Shown piece by piece: positions 1-12,760 of a stretch of 64,000 nt of DNA. Position 1 is the stretch's first letter. Each line of letters starts with the position of its first letter. The position numbers and the translations under genes are program-made. The notes under the pieces are model-generated. The model was not told the DNA's origin, ran no database searches, and saw only the letters and a program-made list of their open reading frames with translations. Source of the stretch: Gerris lacustris (Eukaryota > Arthropoda > Insecta > Hemiptera > Gerridae); contig OX578283.1 in the NCBI GenBank assembly GCA_951217055.1, forward strand, positions 68,625,475-68,689,474. The letters run 5' to 3'.

Positions 1-3000
1 AAATACTAGTTTGAGTTTTTATTTGTTATTAACATTTTGTAGGTATCAAACGCTACTAACAAAATGTTGCTACCAAAATACTAGTTTGAGTTTTTATTTG
101 TTATTAACATTTTGTAGGTATCAAACGCTACTAACAAAATGTTACTAACAAAATACTAGTTTAATTTTTTATTTGTTATTAACATTTTGTAGGTATCAAA
201 CGCTACTAACAAAATGTTGCTACCAAAATACTAGTTTGAGTTTTTATTTGTTATTAACATTTTGTAGGTATCAAACGCTACTAACAAAATGTTGCTACCA
301 AAATACTAGTTTGAGTTTTTATTTGTTATTAACATTTTGTAGGTATCAAACGCTACTAACAAAATGTTACTAACAAAATACTAGTTTGAGTTTTTATTTG
401 TTATTAACATTTTGTAGGTATCAAACGCTACTAACAAAATGTTGCTACCAAAATACTAGTTTGAGTTTTTATTTGTTATTAACATTTTGTAGGTATCAAA
501 CGCTACTAACAAAATGTTGCTACCAAAATACTAGTTTGAGTTTTTATTTGTTATTAACATTTTGTAGGTATCAAACGCTACTAACAAAATGTTACTAACA
601 AAATACTAGTTTGAGTTTTTATTTGTTATTAACATTTTGTAGGTATCAAACGCTACTAACAAAATGTTGCTACCAAAATACTAGTTTGAGTTTTTATTTG
701 TTATTAACATTTTGTAGGTATCAAACGCTACTAACAAAATGTTGCTACCAAAATACTAGTTTGAGTTTTTATTTGTTATTAACATTTTGTAGGTATCAAA
801 CGCTACTAACAAAATGTTACTAACAAAATACTAGTTTGAGTTTTTATTTGTTATTAACATTTTGTAGGTATCAAACGCTACTAACAAAATGTTGCTACCA
901 AAATACTAGTTTGAGTTTTTATTTGTTATTAACATTTTGTAGGTATCAAACGCTACTAACAAAATGTTGCTACCAAAATACTAGTTTGAGTTTTTATTTG
1001 TTATTAACATTTTGTAGGTATCAAACGCTACTAACAAAATGTTACTAACAAAATACTAGTTTGAGTTTTTATTTGTTATTAACATTTTGTAGGTATCAAA
1101 CGCTACTAACAAAATGTTACTAACAAAATACTAGTTTGAGTTTTTATTTGTTATTAACATTTTGTAGGTATCAAACGCTACTAACAAAATGTTGCTACCA
1201 AAATACTAGTTTGAGTTTTTATTTGTTATTAACATTTTGTAGGTATCAAACGCTACTAACAAAATGTTACTAACAAAATACTAGTTTAATTTTTTATTTG
1301 TTATTAACATTTTGTAGGTATCAAACGCTACTAACAAAATGTTGCTACCAAAATACTAGTTTGAGTTTTTATTTGTTATTAACATTTTGTAGGTATCAAA
1401 CGCTACTAACAAAATGTTACTAACAAAATACTAGTTTGAGTTTTTATTTGTTATTAACATTTTGTAGGTATCAAACGCTACTAACAAAATGTTGCTACCA
1501 AAATACTAGTTTGAGTTTTTATTTGTTATTAACATTTTGTAGGTATCAAACGCTACTAACAAAATGTTGCTACCAAAATACTAGTTTGAGTTTTTATTTG
1601 TTATTAACATTTTGTAGGTATCAAACGCTACTAACAAAATGTTGCTACCAAAATACTAGTTTGAGTTTTTATTTGTTATTAACATTTTGTAGGTATCAAA
1701 CGCTACTAACAAAATGTTACTAACAAAATACTAGTTTGAGTTTTTATTTGTTATTAACATTTTGTAGGTATCAAACGCTACTAACAAAATGTTGCTACCA
1801 AAATACTAGTTTGAGTTTTTATTTGTTATTAACATTTTGTAGGTATCAAACGCTACTAACAAAATGTTGCTACCAAAATACTAGTTTGAGTTTTTATTTG
1901 TTATTAACATTTTGTAGGTATCAAACGCTACTAACAAAATGTTACTAACAAAATACTAGTTTGAGTTTTTATTTGTTATTAACATTTTGTAGGTATCAAA
2001 CGCTACTAACAAAATGTTGCTACCAAAATACTAGTTTGAGTTTTTATTTGTTATTAACATTTTGTAGGTATCAAACGCTACTAACAAAATGTTGCTACCA
2101 AAATACTAGTTTGAGTTTTTATTTGTTATTAACATTTTGTAGGTATCAAACGCTACTAACAAAATGTTACTAACAAAATACTAGTTTGAGTTTTTATTTG
2201 TTATTAACATTTTGTAGGTATCAAACGCTACTAACAAAATGTTACTAACAAAATACTAGTTTGAGTTTTTATTTGTTATTAACATTTTGTAGGTATCAAA
2301 CGCTACTAACAAAATGTTGCTACCAAAATACTAGTTTGAGTTTTTATTTGTTATTAACATTTTGTAGGTATCAAACGCTACTAACAAAAAGTTGCTACCA
2401 AAATACTAGTTTGATTTTTTATTTGTTATTAACATTTTGTAGGTATCAAACGCTACTAACAAAATGTTGCTACCAAAATACTAGTTTGAGTTTTTATTTG
2501 TTATTAACATTTTGTAGGTATCAAACGCTACTAACAAAATGTTGCTACCAAAATACTAGTTTGAGTTTTTATTTGTTATTAACATTTTGTAGGTATCAAA
2601 CGCTACTAACAAAATGTTGCTACCAAAATACTAGTTTGAGTTTTTATTTGTTATTAACATTTTGTAGGTATCAAACGCTACTAACAAAATGTTACTAACA
2701 AAATACTAGTTTGAGTTTTTATTTGTTATTAACATTTTGTAGGTATCAAACGCTACTAACAAAATGTTGCTACCAAAATACTAGTTTGAGTTTTTATTTG
2801 TTATTAACATTTTGTAGGTATCAAACGCTACTAACAAAATGTTGCTACCAAAATACTAGTTTGAGTTTTTATTTGTTATTAACATTTTGTAGGTATCAAA
2901 CGCTACTAACAAAATGTTACTAACAAAATACTAGTTTGAGTTTTTATTTGTTATTAACATTTTGTAGGTATCAAACGCTACTAACAAAATGTTGCTACCA

Positions 3001-6000
3001 AAATACTAGTTTGAGTTTTTATTTGTTATTAACATTTTGTAGGTATCAAACGCTACTAACAAAATGTTGCTACCAAAATACTAGTTTGAGTTTTTATTTG
3101 TTATTAACATTTTGTAGGTATCAAACGCTACTAACAAAATGTTACTAACAAAATACTAGTTTGAGTTTTTATTTGTTATTAACATTTTGTAGGTATCAAA
3201 CGCTACTAACAAAATGTTGCTACCAAAATACTAGTTTGAGTTTTTATTTGTTATTAACATTTTGTAGGTATCAAACGCTACTAACAAAATGTTGCTACCA
3301 AAATACTAGTTTGAGTTTTTATTTGTTATTAACATTTTGTAGGTATCAAACGCTACTAACAAAATGTTACTAACAAAATACTAGTTTGAGTTTTTATTTG
3401 TTATTAACATTTTGTAGGTATCAAACGCTACTAACAAAATGTTGCTACCAAAATACTAGTTTGAGTTTTTATTTGTTATTAACATTTTGTAGGTATCAAA
3501 CGCTACTAACAAAATGTTGCTACCAAAATACTAGTTTGAGTTTTTATTTGTTATTAACATTTTGTAGGTATCAAACGCTACTAACAAAATGTTACTAACA
3601 AAATACTAGTTTGAGTTTTTATTTGTTATTAACATTTTGTAGGTATCAAACGCTACTAACAAAATGTTACTAACAAAATACTAGTTTGAGTTTTTATTTG
3701 TTATTAACATTTTGTAGGTATCAAACGCTACTAACAAAATGTTGCTACCAAAATACTAGTTTGAGTTTTTATTTGTTATTAACATTTTGTAGGTATCAAA
3801 CGCTACTAACAAAATGTTACTAACAAAATACTAGTTTAATTTTTTATTTGTTATTAACATTTTGTAGGTATCAAACGCTACTAACAAAATGTTGCTACCA
3901 AAATACTAGTTTGAGTTTTTATTTGTTATTAACATTTTGTAGGTATCAAACGCTACTAACAAAATGTTACTAACAAAATACTAGTTTGAGTTTTTATTTG
4001 TTATTAACATTTTGTAGGTATCAAACGCTACTAACAAAATGTTGCTACCAAAATACTAGTTTGAGTTTTTATTTGTTATTAACATTTTGTAGGTATCAAA
4101 CGCTACTAACAAAATGTTGCTACCAAAATACTAGTTTGAGTTTTTATTTGTTATTAACATTTTGTAGGTATCAAACGCTACTAACAAAATGTTGCTACCA
4201 AAATACTAGTTTTAGTTTTTATTTGTTATTAACATTTTGTAGGTATCAAACGCTACTAACAAAATGTTACTAACAAAATACTAGTTTGAGTTTTTATTTG
4301 TTATTAACATTTTGTAGGTATCAAACGCTACTAACAAAATGTTGCTACCAAAATACTAGTTTGAGTTTTTATTTGTTATTAACATTTTGTAGGTATCAAA
4401 CGCTACTAACAAAATGTTGCTACCAAAATACTAGTTTGAGTTTTTATTTGTTATTAACATTTTGTAGGTATCAAACGCTACTAACAAAATGTTACTAACA
4501 AAATACTAGTTTGAGTTTTTATTTGTTATTAACATTTTGTAGGTATCAAACGCTACTAACAAAATGTTGCTACCAAAATACTAGTTTGAGTTTTTATTTG
4601 TTATTAACATTTTGTAGGTATCAAACGCTACTAACAAAAAGTTGCTACCAAAATACTAGTTTAATTTTTTATTTGTTATTAACATTTTGTAGGTATCAAA
4701 CGCTACTAACAAAATGTTGCTACCAAAATACTAGTTTGAGTTTTTATTTGTTATTAACATTTTGTAGGTATCAAACGCTACTAACAAAATGTTGCTACCA
4801 AAATACTAGTTTGAGTTTTTATTTGTTATTAACATTTTGTAGGTATCAAACGCTACTAACAAAATGTTGCTACCAAAATACTAGTTTGAGTTTTTATTTG
4901 TTATTAACATTTTGTAGGTATCAAACGCTACTAACAAAATGTTACTAACAAAATACTAGTTTGAGTTTTTATTTGTTATTAACATTTTGTAGGTATCAAA
5001 CGCTACTAACAAAATGTTGCTACCAAAATACTAGTTTGAGTTTTTATTTGTTATTAACATTTTGTAGGTATCAAACGCTACTAACAAAATGTTGCTACCA
5101 AAATACTAGTTTGAGTTTTTATTTGTTATTAACATTTTGTAGGTATCAAACGCTACTAACAAAATGTTGCTACCAAAATACTAGTTTGAGTTTTTATTTG
5201 TTATTAACATTTTGTAGGTATCAAACGCTACTAACAAAATGTTGCTACCAAAATACTAGTTTGAGTTTTTATTTGTTATTAACATTTTGTAGGTATCAAA
5301 CGCTACTAACAAAATGTTACTAACAAAATACTAGTTTGAGTTTTTATTTGTTATTAACATTTTGTAGGTATCAAACGCTACTAACAAAATGTTACTAACA
5401 AAATACTAGTTTGAGTTTTTATTTGTTATTAACATTTTGTAGGTATCAAACGCTACTAACAAAATGTTGCTACCAAAATACTAGTTTGAGTTTTTATTTG
5501 TTATTAACATTTTGTAGGTATCAAACGCTACTAACAAAATGTTACTAACAAAATACTAGTTTAATTTTTTATTTGTTATTAACATTTTGTAGGTATCAAA
5601 CGCTACTAACAAAATGTTGCTACCAAAATACTAGTTTGAGTTTTTATTTGTTATTAACATTTTGTAGGTATCAAACGCTACTAACAAAATGTTACTAACA
5701 AAATACTAGTTTGAGTTTTTATTTGTTATTAACATTTTGTAGGTATCAAACGCTACTAACAAAATGTTGCTACCAAAATACTAGTTTGAGTTTTTATTTG
5801 TTATTAACATTTTGTAGGTATCAAACGCTACTAACAAAATGTTGCTACCAAAATACTAGTTTGAGTTTTTATTTGTTATTAACATTTTGTAGGTATCAAA
5901 CGCTACTAACAAAATGTTGCTACCAAAATACTAGTTTGAGTTTTTATTTGTTATTAACATTTTGTAGGTATCAAACGCTACTAACAAAATGTTACTAACA

Positions 6001-7068
6001 AAATACTAGTTTGAGTTTTTATTTGTTATTAACATTTTGTAGGTATCAAACGCTACTAACAAAATGTTGCTACCAAAATACTAGTTTGAGTTTTTATTTG
6101 TTATTAACATTTTGTAGGTATCAAACGCTACTAACAAAATGTTGCTACCAAAATACTAGTTTGAGTTTTTATTTGTTATTAACATTTTGTAGGTATCAAA
6201 CGCTACTAACAAAATGTTACTAACAAAATACTAGTTTGAGTTTTTATTTGTTATTAACATTTTGTAGGTATCAAACGCTACTAACAAAATGTTGCTACCA
6301 AAATACTAGTTTGAGTTTTTATTTGTTATTAACATTTTGTAGGTATCAAACGCTACTAACAAAATGTTGCTACCAAAATACTAGTTTGAGTTTTTATTTG
6401 TTATTAACATTTTGTAGGTATCAAACGCTACTAACAAAATGTTACTAACAAAATACTAGTTTGAGTTTTTATTTGTTATTAACATTTTGTAGGTATCAAA
6501 CGCTACTAACAAAATGTTACTAACAAAATGTTACTAACAAAATACTAGTTTGAGTTTTTATTTGTTATTAACATTTTGTAGGTATCAAACGCTACTAACA
6601 AAATGTTGCTACCAAAATACTAGTTTGAGTTTTTATTTGTTATTAACATTTTGTAGGTATCAAACGCTACTAACAAAAAGTTGCTACCAAAATACTAGTT
6701 TAATTTTTTATTTGTTATTAACATTTTGTAGGTATCAAACGCTACTAACAAAATGTTGCTACCAAAATACTAGTTTGAGTTTTTATTTGTTATTAACATT
6801 TTGTAGGTATCAAACGCTACTAACAAAATGTTGCTACCAAAATACTAGTTTGAGTTTTTATTTGTTATTAACATTTTGTAGGTATCAAACGCTACTAACA
6901 AAATGTTGCTACCAAAATACTAGTTTGAGTTTTTATTTGTTATTAACATTTTGTAGGTATCAGACGCTACTAACAAAATGTTGCTACCAAAATACTAGTT
7001 TGAGTTTTTATTTGTTATTAACATTTTGTAGGTATCAGACGCTACTAACAAAATGTTGCTAACAAAAT
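1..7068. repeat. 75-bp satellite array with higher-order structure
   Basis: About 94 head-to-tail copies of a 75-bp unit, nearly identical throughout and already in progress at base 1. Each unit contains an internal inverted pair (AACATTTTGT ... ACAAAATGTT) and an ACTAGT hexamer. Two main unit types alternate: one with GTTGCTACCAAAA and one with GTTACTAACAAAA, commonly in an A-A-B order that gives a 225-bp period. Rarer marker units (AAAAAGTTGC near 2390, 4640 and 6679; TTTAATTTTT near 171, 1288, 3838, 4661, 5561 and 6701) recur at 2250, 2550 and 1725 bp, all multiples of 75, so blocks of about 30 units were duplicated. Because 75 is divisible by 3, long frames appear, but the B type carries an in-frame TAA in every copy; I see no sign of a protein. 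Confidence 0.98.
6519..6550. repeat. 14-bp slippage duplication inside the satellite
   Basis: The string ACTAACAAAATGTT is repeated once extra here, which shifts the register of all downstream 75-bp units by 14 bp. It looks like a replication-slippage or short-homology event using the 14-bp sequence that occurs in each B-type unit. It is the only phase break seen in the array. Confidence 0.85.
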
Positions 7069-7605
7069 CGAGTATTGAGGAATAACGGCATGGTGGAAGG
7101 GGAATGCTATAATCATCTGAGAAAAATAGTAAAAAGTGTTGCTAAAGACCCCCACACTCGACAGAGCCAAATCCACGGAGCCAAATCCAAGCGAGCCATT
7201 TTGAAATCACCCCAACACCCACGTTAAGGTCAGACCAAACGTACGAGGCGCACGCGATAGATTTTGGACTTGCCGGAAATCCAGGCTGTATTTTTGTTGC
7301 TAACATAAATTGTTGGTAACAAATTCAGAAGAATTTTCCGAAATGTCACTAACAATAATTGTTATCATAACATGTCAATAACTCTTGTGAAAACCCGGGT
7401 TTATCATTTTTTTGTTATTAACATTTATTATCAACATGGTTACTAACAAAATTGTTGGTAACATTTGTTACCAACTCTGGTGTAAACGCGGCTTAAGAAC
7501 CTGGCTTTAATTACTTTGGTATAGTTAATAACACATTAAGTTTTTTTATTTAAATGAATAACAATAATAATAATAATAATAGCCTTTTTATTACCAATAT
7601 TGTAC
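7069..7605. other. Satellite flank with a TTAA-bounded element end at 7290-7497
   Basis: After the array stops there is about 220 bp of unrecognised, more GC-rich sequence. From 7290 to 7493 the words TTGTTGGTAAC, TTGTTATTAACATT and TACTAACAAAA recur; these are close relatives of the satellite unit. The related segment ends in GGTGTAAACGCGGC followed by TTAA (7494-7497), which resembles the end of a piggyBac-like, TTAA-inserting element. The rest (7498-7605) is simple AT-rich sequence with an (ATA)n stretch. The transposon interpretation is inference; the word sharing is seen directly. Confidence 0.5.
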
Positions 7606-8265
7606 ATAATAGTTATTTATGCACCTAGGGAGTAAAGTAAGCCATTATTCCCTGAGCGAAAAAGTTGGTTCTTGAGGCGAAGCCGAAGGAACCATGGTCC
7701 TTATATCCCGAGGCGAAGCCGAGGGAATTAAAATTTTTAATTCCCGAGGCGCAGCCGAGGGAATAACGCTAATTAGCGTAATTATCGCGAGGGGAATAAT
7801 GGCACTTTACTCACGAGGTACATACAATATTTTATCTCCAGTAGAAAAAAGATTCACATTTTCGTTCATTGCGCAGTTTTTATTTAATATTTTAATAAAT
7901 AACAATAATTATTAGCACTTTTAATAGCAGATATAAGAGATTCAATATTAAAAACAAATAAGAATTGGAATTAAACTCAAATAGAAGGTTATTTAGATGC
8001 AGGTTATAATGTTGTAAACAAAGATAAACATGGTCAAAGAAGCGCAGTGCCGCCAACCTGATTTTGACAACTTCATTACATTAGCCATACATTTTCTACT
8101 ATTTATAAAATAATTAAGTTGCAATCTTTACTTTTTTGCCCTACTTTACTTTTTCGCCCTACTTTTACTTTTTCTCCCTACTTTTTGAGTTAGGGATGAA
8201 AAGACCTGTTTTAGTCCCTCTAAACTAATTCAAAATCATAACTTTTTTCCCTACTGGAGATAAAA
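7606..8265 (+). repeat. Family A dispersed repeat, copy 1
   Basis: Matches 20447-21246 almost base for base apart from a 140-bp insertion in that copy and small differences. It starts at TAGTTATTTATGCACCTAGG and ends at CTACTGGAGATAAAA. It contains several near-palindromic words of the GAGGCGAAGCCGAGGGAA type, a block of CCCTACTTTT repeats near 8140-8190, and an internal inverted pair (TTTTATCTCCAGTAG at 7831 against CTACTGGAGATAAAA at 8251). No coding signal. This copy preserves the empty site (8107-8120) for the insertion in copy 2. Confidence 0.85.
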
Positions 8266-8989
8266 TTAATAGTTAGACTTCTGTATAATTCTACATGGCA
8301 TATGCCGAGGCATGAAAATGAAAAACAAATGTCCTAAATTTTATTTTAGGAAATATATATATTTTGCAACTTTGTGGCAGTATAGAAAGTTCAAATTCGA
8401 ACAGCCATCTTCTATGACATAGATATACGGGTTAGTTTGAACCCTACTGCATAATTTTGTTTTTTAAGGTAGGGAGGTGGGAGGGAAGGGGGGGGGGGGG
8501 GGGGAGGGTAGTTTGTCACGGTTTGAAGGGCAAAATATTCGTTACAAACTTGGAATGACTTCAAGGATAAAATATAACTCGCTTTCAGAATGAGGGCTCA
8601 ATTTTTAATTTAGGTAACTCTTTTTTTGAATAACAGATTGTTTTTTTTTTTGTTTTTTTTGGTTTTTTTTTTAATGATTTATGGTAGGAAACATTTTGTA
8701 TTATAATAAAATAGCGCTCACTTAAGTCAAATATAGGTTCGATGACAAAACTTAAAGAACTATTTTTATATTACAATATCCATAATAAGGGATCAATATC
8801 CCATATTATTGTGACCCAAATATCTTACCATTCATATTAGCAATAAAGTTTAATGTAATTTCACTAAAAATACTTTCATTCATCAAAACGGGCTTTTAAT
8901 GGCAGTGATTAGTTTCCATATAATAGAAGTCATATGATTTACATTATTATATTAATTATCCTATTAATATACATAGTATTATCTATATA
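8266..8989. other. AT-rich spacer with poly-G and poly-T tracts
   Basis: No gene seen. It contains a G-run-rich stretch at about 8467-8508 (several G runs, one longer than 15) and T-rich homopolymer stretches at 8636-8672. The remainder is unrecognised AT-rich DNA. Confidence 0.7.
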
Positions 8990-10234
8990 CAGGGTGTATC
9001 AATTTCAGATAGCCATAGAAAAAGGGGTATATCTACCGGTCATTTGGAGCAAAAAAATGCATATAAGCTATAGTCCAATTCTCAACAGGTTAGGAGTTGT
9101 AGGCGAAAATAGACTGTGTTAAAAACAATCGACCTTTGCCTTAAAAAACTGAAATAACTCAAAATATATTAATCTTGGAACAATGAATGAACAATCGTTG
9201 GAAAGAGCAGGAAATTTCCTATAAAATGATGTATGTTTTAGTTGAGTTGTTGCCTTTTTCGTGTGACCCAGAGCTGTTAGAAAACAAAAAAATATTTTTT
9301 TAAAAAAAATCTGTAAACTTTGAGCCCACTTATCGATATGACCCGAATGGGAGAAATGCATATAAAGTTAGAAAAAGTTGGCGCTTTTAATAAGCTTTAA
9401 AACGATACCAAATACTTCACAATATTCCAACTCTAAGTGGGCGAACAATCCACCGTTGTAGAAAAAAACATATCGTGCTTGCAGCTGGAGAAGGGCAAAG
9501 AAACGTGAATTATTAGCTGTGGCATCTTTGACAAAATGATGTCGAATGTGCATTGCTCAAGGTGGCGGCCATTTTGAGCAGCTTCTGCCTTGAGATACCA
9601 TGGTAAGTATATTTTACAATAATAGATCTTCTAGTTAGAGAACTAAAATTTCAATTTAATGGCCGCCACCTTGAACAATGCACATTCGACATCATTTTGT
9701 CACACAGCTAATAATTCACGTTTCTTTGCCCTTCTCCAGCTGCAAGCACGATATGTTTTTTTCTACAACGGTGGATTGTTCGCCCACTTAGAGTTGGAAT
9801 ATTGTGAAGTATTTGGTATCGTTTTAAAGCTTATTAAAAGCGCCAACTTTTTCTAACTTTATATGCATTTTTCCCATTCGGGTCATATCGATAAGTGGGC
9901 TCAAAGTTTACAGATTTTTTTAAAAAAAATATTTTTTTGTTTTCTAACAGCTCTGGGTCACACGAAAAAGGCAACAACTCAACTAAAACATACATCATTT
10001 TATAGGAAATTTCCTGCTCTTTCCAACGATTGTTCATTCATTGTTCCAAGATTAATATATTTTGAGTTATTTCAGTTTTTTAAGGCAAAGGTCGATTGTT
10101 TTTAACACAGTCTATTTTCGCCTACAACTCCTAACCTGTTGAGAATTGGACTATAGCTTATATGAAATTTTTTGTTCCAAATGACCTGTAGATATACCCC
10201 TTTTTCTATGGCCATCTGAAATTGATACACCCTG
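8990..10234. mobile_element. Foldback element with ~580-bp near-perfect inverted arms
   Basis: The arms are 8990-9572 and 9659-10234 with an 86-bp spacer. The outer ends are CAGGGTGTATCAATTTC and its complement, and TATATA flanks both sides (8984-8989 and 10235-10240), consistent with a short target duplication, although the flank is itself simple sequence. Identical 80-residue frames occur on both arms only because the arms are complementary; they show no domain. A transcript through this locus would fold into a hairpin of several hundred base pairs. The family is not recognised. The high arm identity suggests a recent event or gene-conversion-like repair between arms. Confidence 0.92.
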
Positions 10235-10239
10235 TATAT

Positions 10240-10460
10240 AAAATTAAAGTTTTGTCTGTACATTGGTCAGAATTGAAAAATTTTTGGATACTTTTTCATT
10301 TTATACATTCTGAAAACCGAATCCGGCCTTAACTTTTTTCGTGTATGTGGGATTTATGTATGTCTGTCGCCCCAGTCAGACTTTATAGGCGCAAAACTGG
10401 CTAAATGAAATCAATTAATTTTTTTTTCATGGGTGTGCGCAAACATTTTGCGCAATTTGT
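10240..10460 (+). repeat. Dispersed repeat, also at 59990-60240
   Basis: Starts at ATAAAATTAAAGTTTTGTCT and shares GTACATTGGTCA, CCGAAAACC, GGCCTTAA, GTATGTCTGTCGCC and GACTTTATGGGCGCA-type words with 59990-60240 in the same order. No coding signal. It begins directly at the right edge of the 8990-10234 foldback, so that foldback probably inserted at or beside its end. Confidence 0.75.
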
Positions 10461-11270
10461 AGGCTTGGTTTCATCAAAAAATATTGAGTAGAACCAAAGT
10501 TATTAAATATTTACTGGTGCAGCAGCCGTATTGGGAAGAGCATTGAAAGCCGTATTGGAAAGGCTAATGTCCTATCTCAGTCTATTCTAAGTAGAGTAGA
10601 ACTGTCTTAGCGGTATAGCCCTCTCTATCCCCACCCCTTCCCACTTTTCTACCTTCTCCCACTCCATTCTCTTTACCTAGACCCCTACGACTTCGATTCG
10701 ACTTTTTGTCGTACCTTTATCGGTTCTACCTTAAATAGAGCTAAATTTGATTTTTTGAAAAAAAAAAAAAAAAAAAAGACTTTGAGCTCTTATGGCGTCC
10801 ACGATTGTTGACCGATTTAATTTCTAATTGGGGTGCTTAAACCTTACTGGTAATTAAATCAATGCACCATCATCGATTATTCAATGACTTCAGAGTCTAA
10901 TAGGTTTTTACGACATTTATTTTCTTATTTATTATACCTTTTATATTAATGTTACCTTTTATGTTAAGGGTCGAAACGTCTCACTCTATGAAATAGGAGT
11001 TTTCATTTCTTACACCTCATCAACCATCTTTACAATCTCTCTCTATACCTTTTATAGTATTTTTATCAATAATATACATAATAATTACATAGTTTCTCTT
11101 GGCTTTAAATATATAGATAGACTCTTAGGGAATTATTTTCTTAGTAACGGAATGAATGATGTTTAATATAGTCCTGATTTTATTCCTACAAGGCTTGAAT
11201 AGAAAACAATTTAGGCATTTCATTTAATTGCTAGGCCTACATGACAATAGGCAACATAGCCGTTAATACT
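10461..11270. other. Unrecognised AT-rich stretch with a repeat shared with 61165-61290
   Basis: No gene seen. Pyrimidine-rich sequence at 10620-10690, poly-A at about 10758-10777, and the motif GGGTCGAAACGTCTCACTC near 10969. The part 11160-11270 (TATAGTCCTGATTTTATTCC, then GCTAGGCCTACATGACAATA) reappears at about 61170-61285. Confidence 0.6.
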
Positions 11271-11307
11271 TAGCTTTCACCCCGCGCGGAGCGCGGGGTG
11301 AAAGCTA
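11271..11307. other. 17-bp perfect GC-rich stem-loop
   Basis: TAGCTTTCACCCCGCGC, loop GGA, then the exact complement. It is a striking GC-rich hairpin in AT-rich surroundings and lies at the junction between the repeat shared with 61 kb and a tRNA-like SINE segment. It could be the structured end of a mobile element. Function unknown. Confidence 0.9.
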
Positions 11308-11384
11308 GTCCTTTATATAATCGAGTAGTGTCCCGACGGCGGCGACGAACCTCGTAACTATTTATAACGTTAAAAATTGATGAG

Positions 11385-11460
11385 CTAAAACCTAGAATTG
11401 AGCCTGTGACCACCAGCACTCGAAGCAAGAACTCTACCACTGTGCTATCCGTTCGTAGTG
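11385..11460 (-). repeat. Degenerate tRNA-like (SINE head) sequence
   Basis: Read on the minus strand, GGATAGCACAGTGGTAGAG resembles the tRNA 5' part with a pol III A box (TAGCACAGTGG), and CAGGCTCAATTCTAGG resembles a B box. Stems are imperfect, so this is a tRNA-derived SINE or tRNA pseudogene rather than a functional tRNA. Words such as GCGAGACTCATTC repeat in the following 200 bp. Confidence 0.6.
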
Positions 11461-12535
11461 AGCACTATGACCTAAAACTTTCTATTTAAGCAGTGTATAT
11501 CTATTTATCTGTATATTATTTAGAAATAACTAGACATCACGTGGCTCTTTCTGTTTAAGTAAAACTGGACAGCGCGAGACTCATTCATTTGAAATATAAC
11601 TAATTATCTCTCAGCTCTATTTCTTTGAATCCATTTTATAATAACTGCTTTATGTATAACTGGAGACCGCGAGACTCATTCTTATTGAATATAATTAATG
11701 ACGGCGACGACTCACCTTGATATGATTTTTTATTGATAAGGCAATCACATTTATTCTGTCTGTTGCCACGGGCTTAACGGCTAGTACTTTTTTTTATAAA
11801 ATAAGAACACGCTTTTGAAATTTTGAAAAAAATGCTCTTAAAAGGAGAAAATAGCATTTTAACAGCCACAGTGTGACTTTTGACAGCGCGGGAAAATCTG
11901 AACAATTGGGGTGGGGAGCCAATGAGAGGTGAGGATTTTGAATTCTAGAAGGTGGTGCCAACTAGACAAACAAAATTGTTACTGGCCCCACTCCTACTAC
12001 AGGCCTGGTGACTTTATTTATTTCCTCATTTAGGTTGGCAAATCTGAGTGTCAAAAGTCACTACTCGTAAAGCGCATACCTTAAAAATAAAAGCTAAAGG
12101 TTGCTCTAACGACCGTGAAGTCTGCCGTGTAGGCCCGCGGTTGAGTTACGTTTAGAGTAGAGGTAGTCCCAGCACCAAGCGGAAAGGAAGAGTAACAGGG
12201 TTCTAACCGAGCTTTATCTACCCTATGATTTAAATAGAAATATCCTCTCTTACCTGTTAATGGTCGTGTTAGTTTACAATTTTGTTACAAATTTAACCAC
12301 CGAAATTTATCAGAAATTTAGCAATTTATCGGCTAATACAAAATATTTTGTAAAAACTAATGACTGCTTATTGCATTGTCATCGTAAATACATAATCTGT
12401 GTAAGTTTCTGCTTAATAGGTACTCGGGAAGTCGATAAAATTTAAGATACAAAATTCATCCCTGACAAACATGTTAAAGTTATTTAATGCAAAATATAAT
12501 TGTTAATTATATTTTGCTTATCCTTTATTTATTTT
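11461..12535. other. Unrecognised sequence
   Basis: No gene, no RNA and no clear repeat boundary could be assigned. The frame at 12260-12445 shows no recognisable domain. Confidence 0.5.
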
Positions 12536-12760
12536 TGCTTCCGAGCTTACCGAAGGTAATGGAAGCATTGTGTTCACTTTTGAGAAAGGGAAATTTTTGT
12601 TATCTTTAATTACTATAACCACCTTGATTGGTGTCCTTGCCATAGGAAGCGAGATATTCGTAAAAAACCGAATTTGTTGACCTTTGACCTTGGACATCTA
12701 TTAACGCGACCACGATCTCGTTGCTGATTTTCGATATCTTTTTCAGAAAGTCAAAATGAA
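12536..12760 (+). repeat. Family F dispersed repeat fragment
   Basis: Contains GCTTCCGAGCTTACCGAAGG followed by GGAAGCATTGTGTTCACTTT, which recurs at about 50250 and, in part, at 53283 and 20105. No coding signal. Confidence 0.75.

Noticed and set aside
173..7062. Repetitive reading frames of 66-170 codons with LLTFCRYQTLLTKC units
   Set aside because: They follow from the satellite unit being 75 bp, a multiple of three. The B-type units carry a stop in every copy, there is no start context, and substitution patterns show no codon bias.
9119..10105. Identical 80-codon proteins on opposite strands
   Set aside because: They are the two arms of one palindrome; no domain, and low-complexity T/A sequence.
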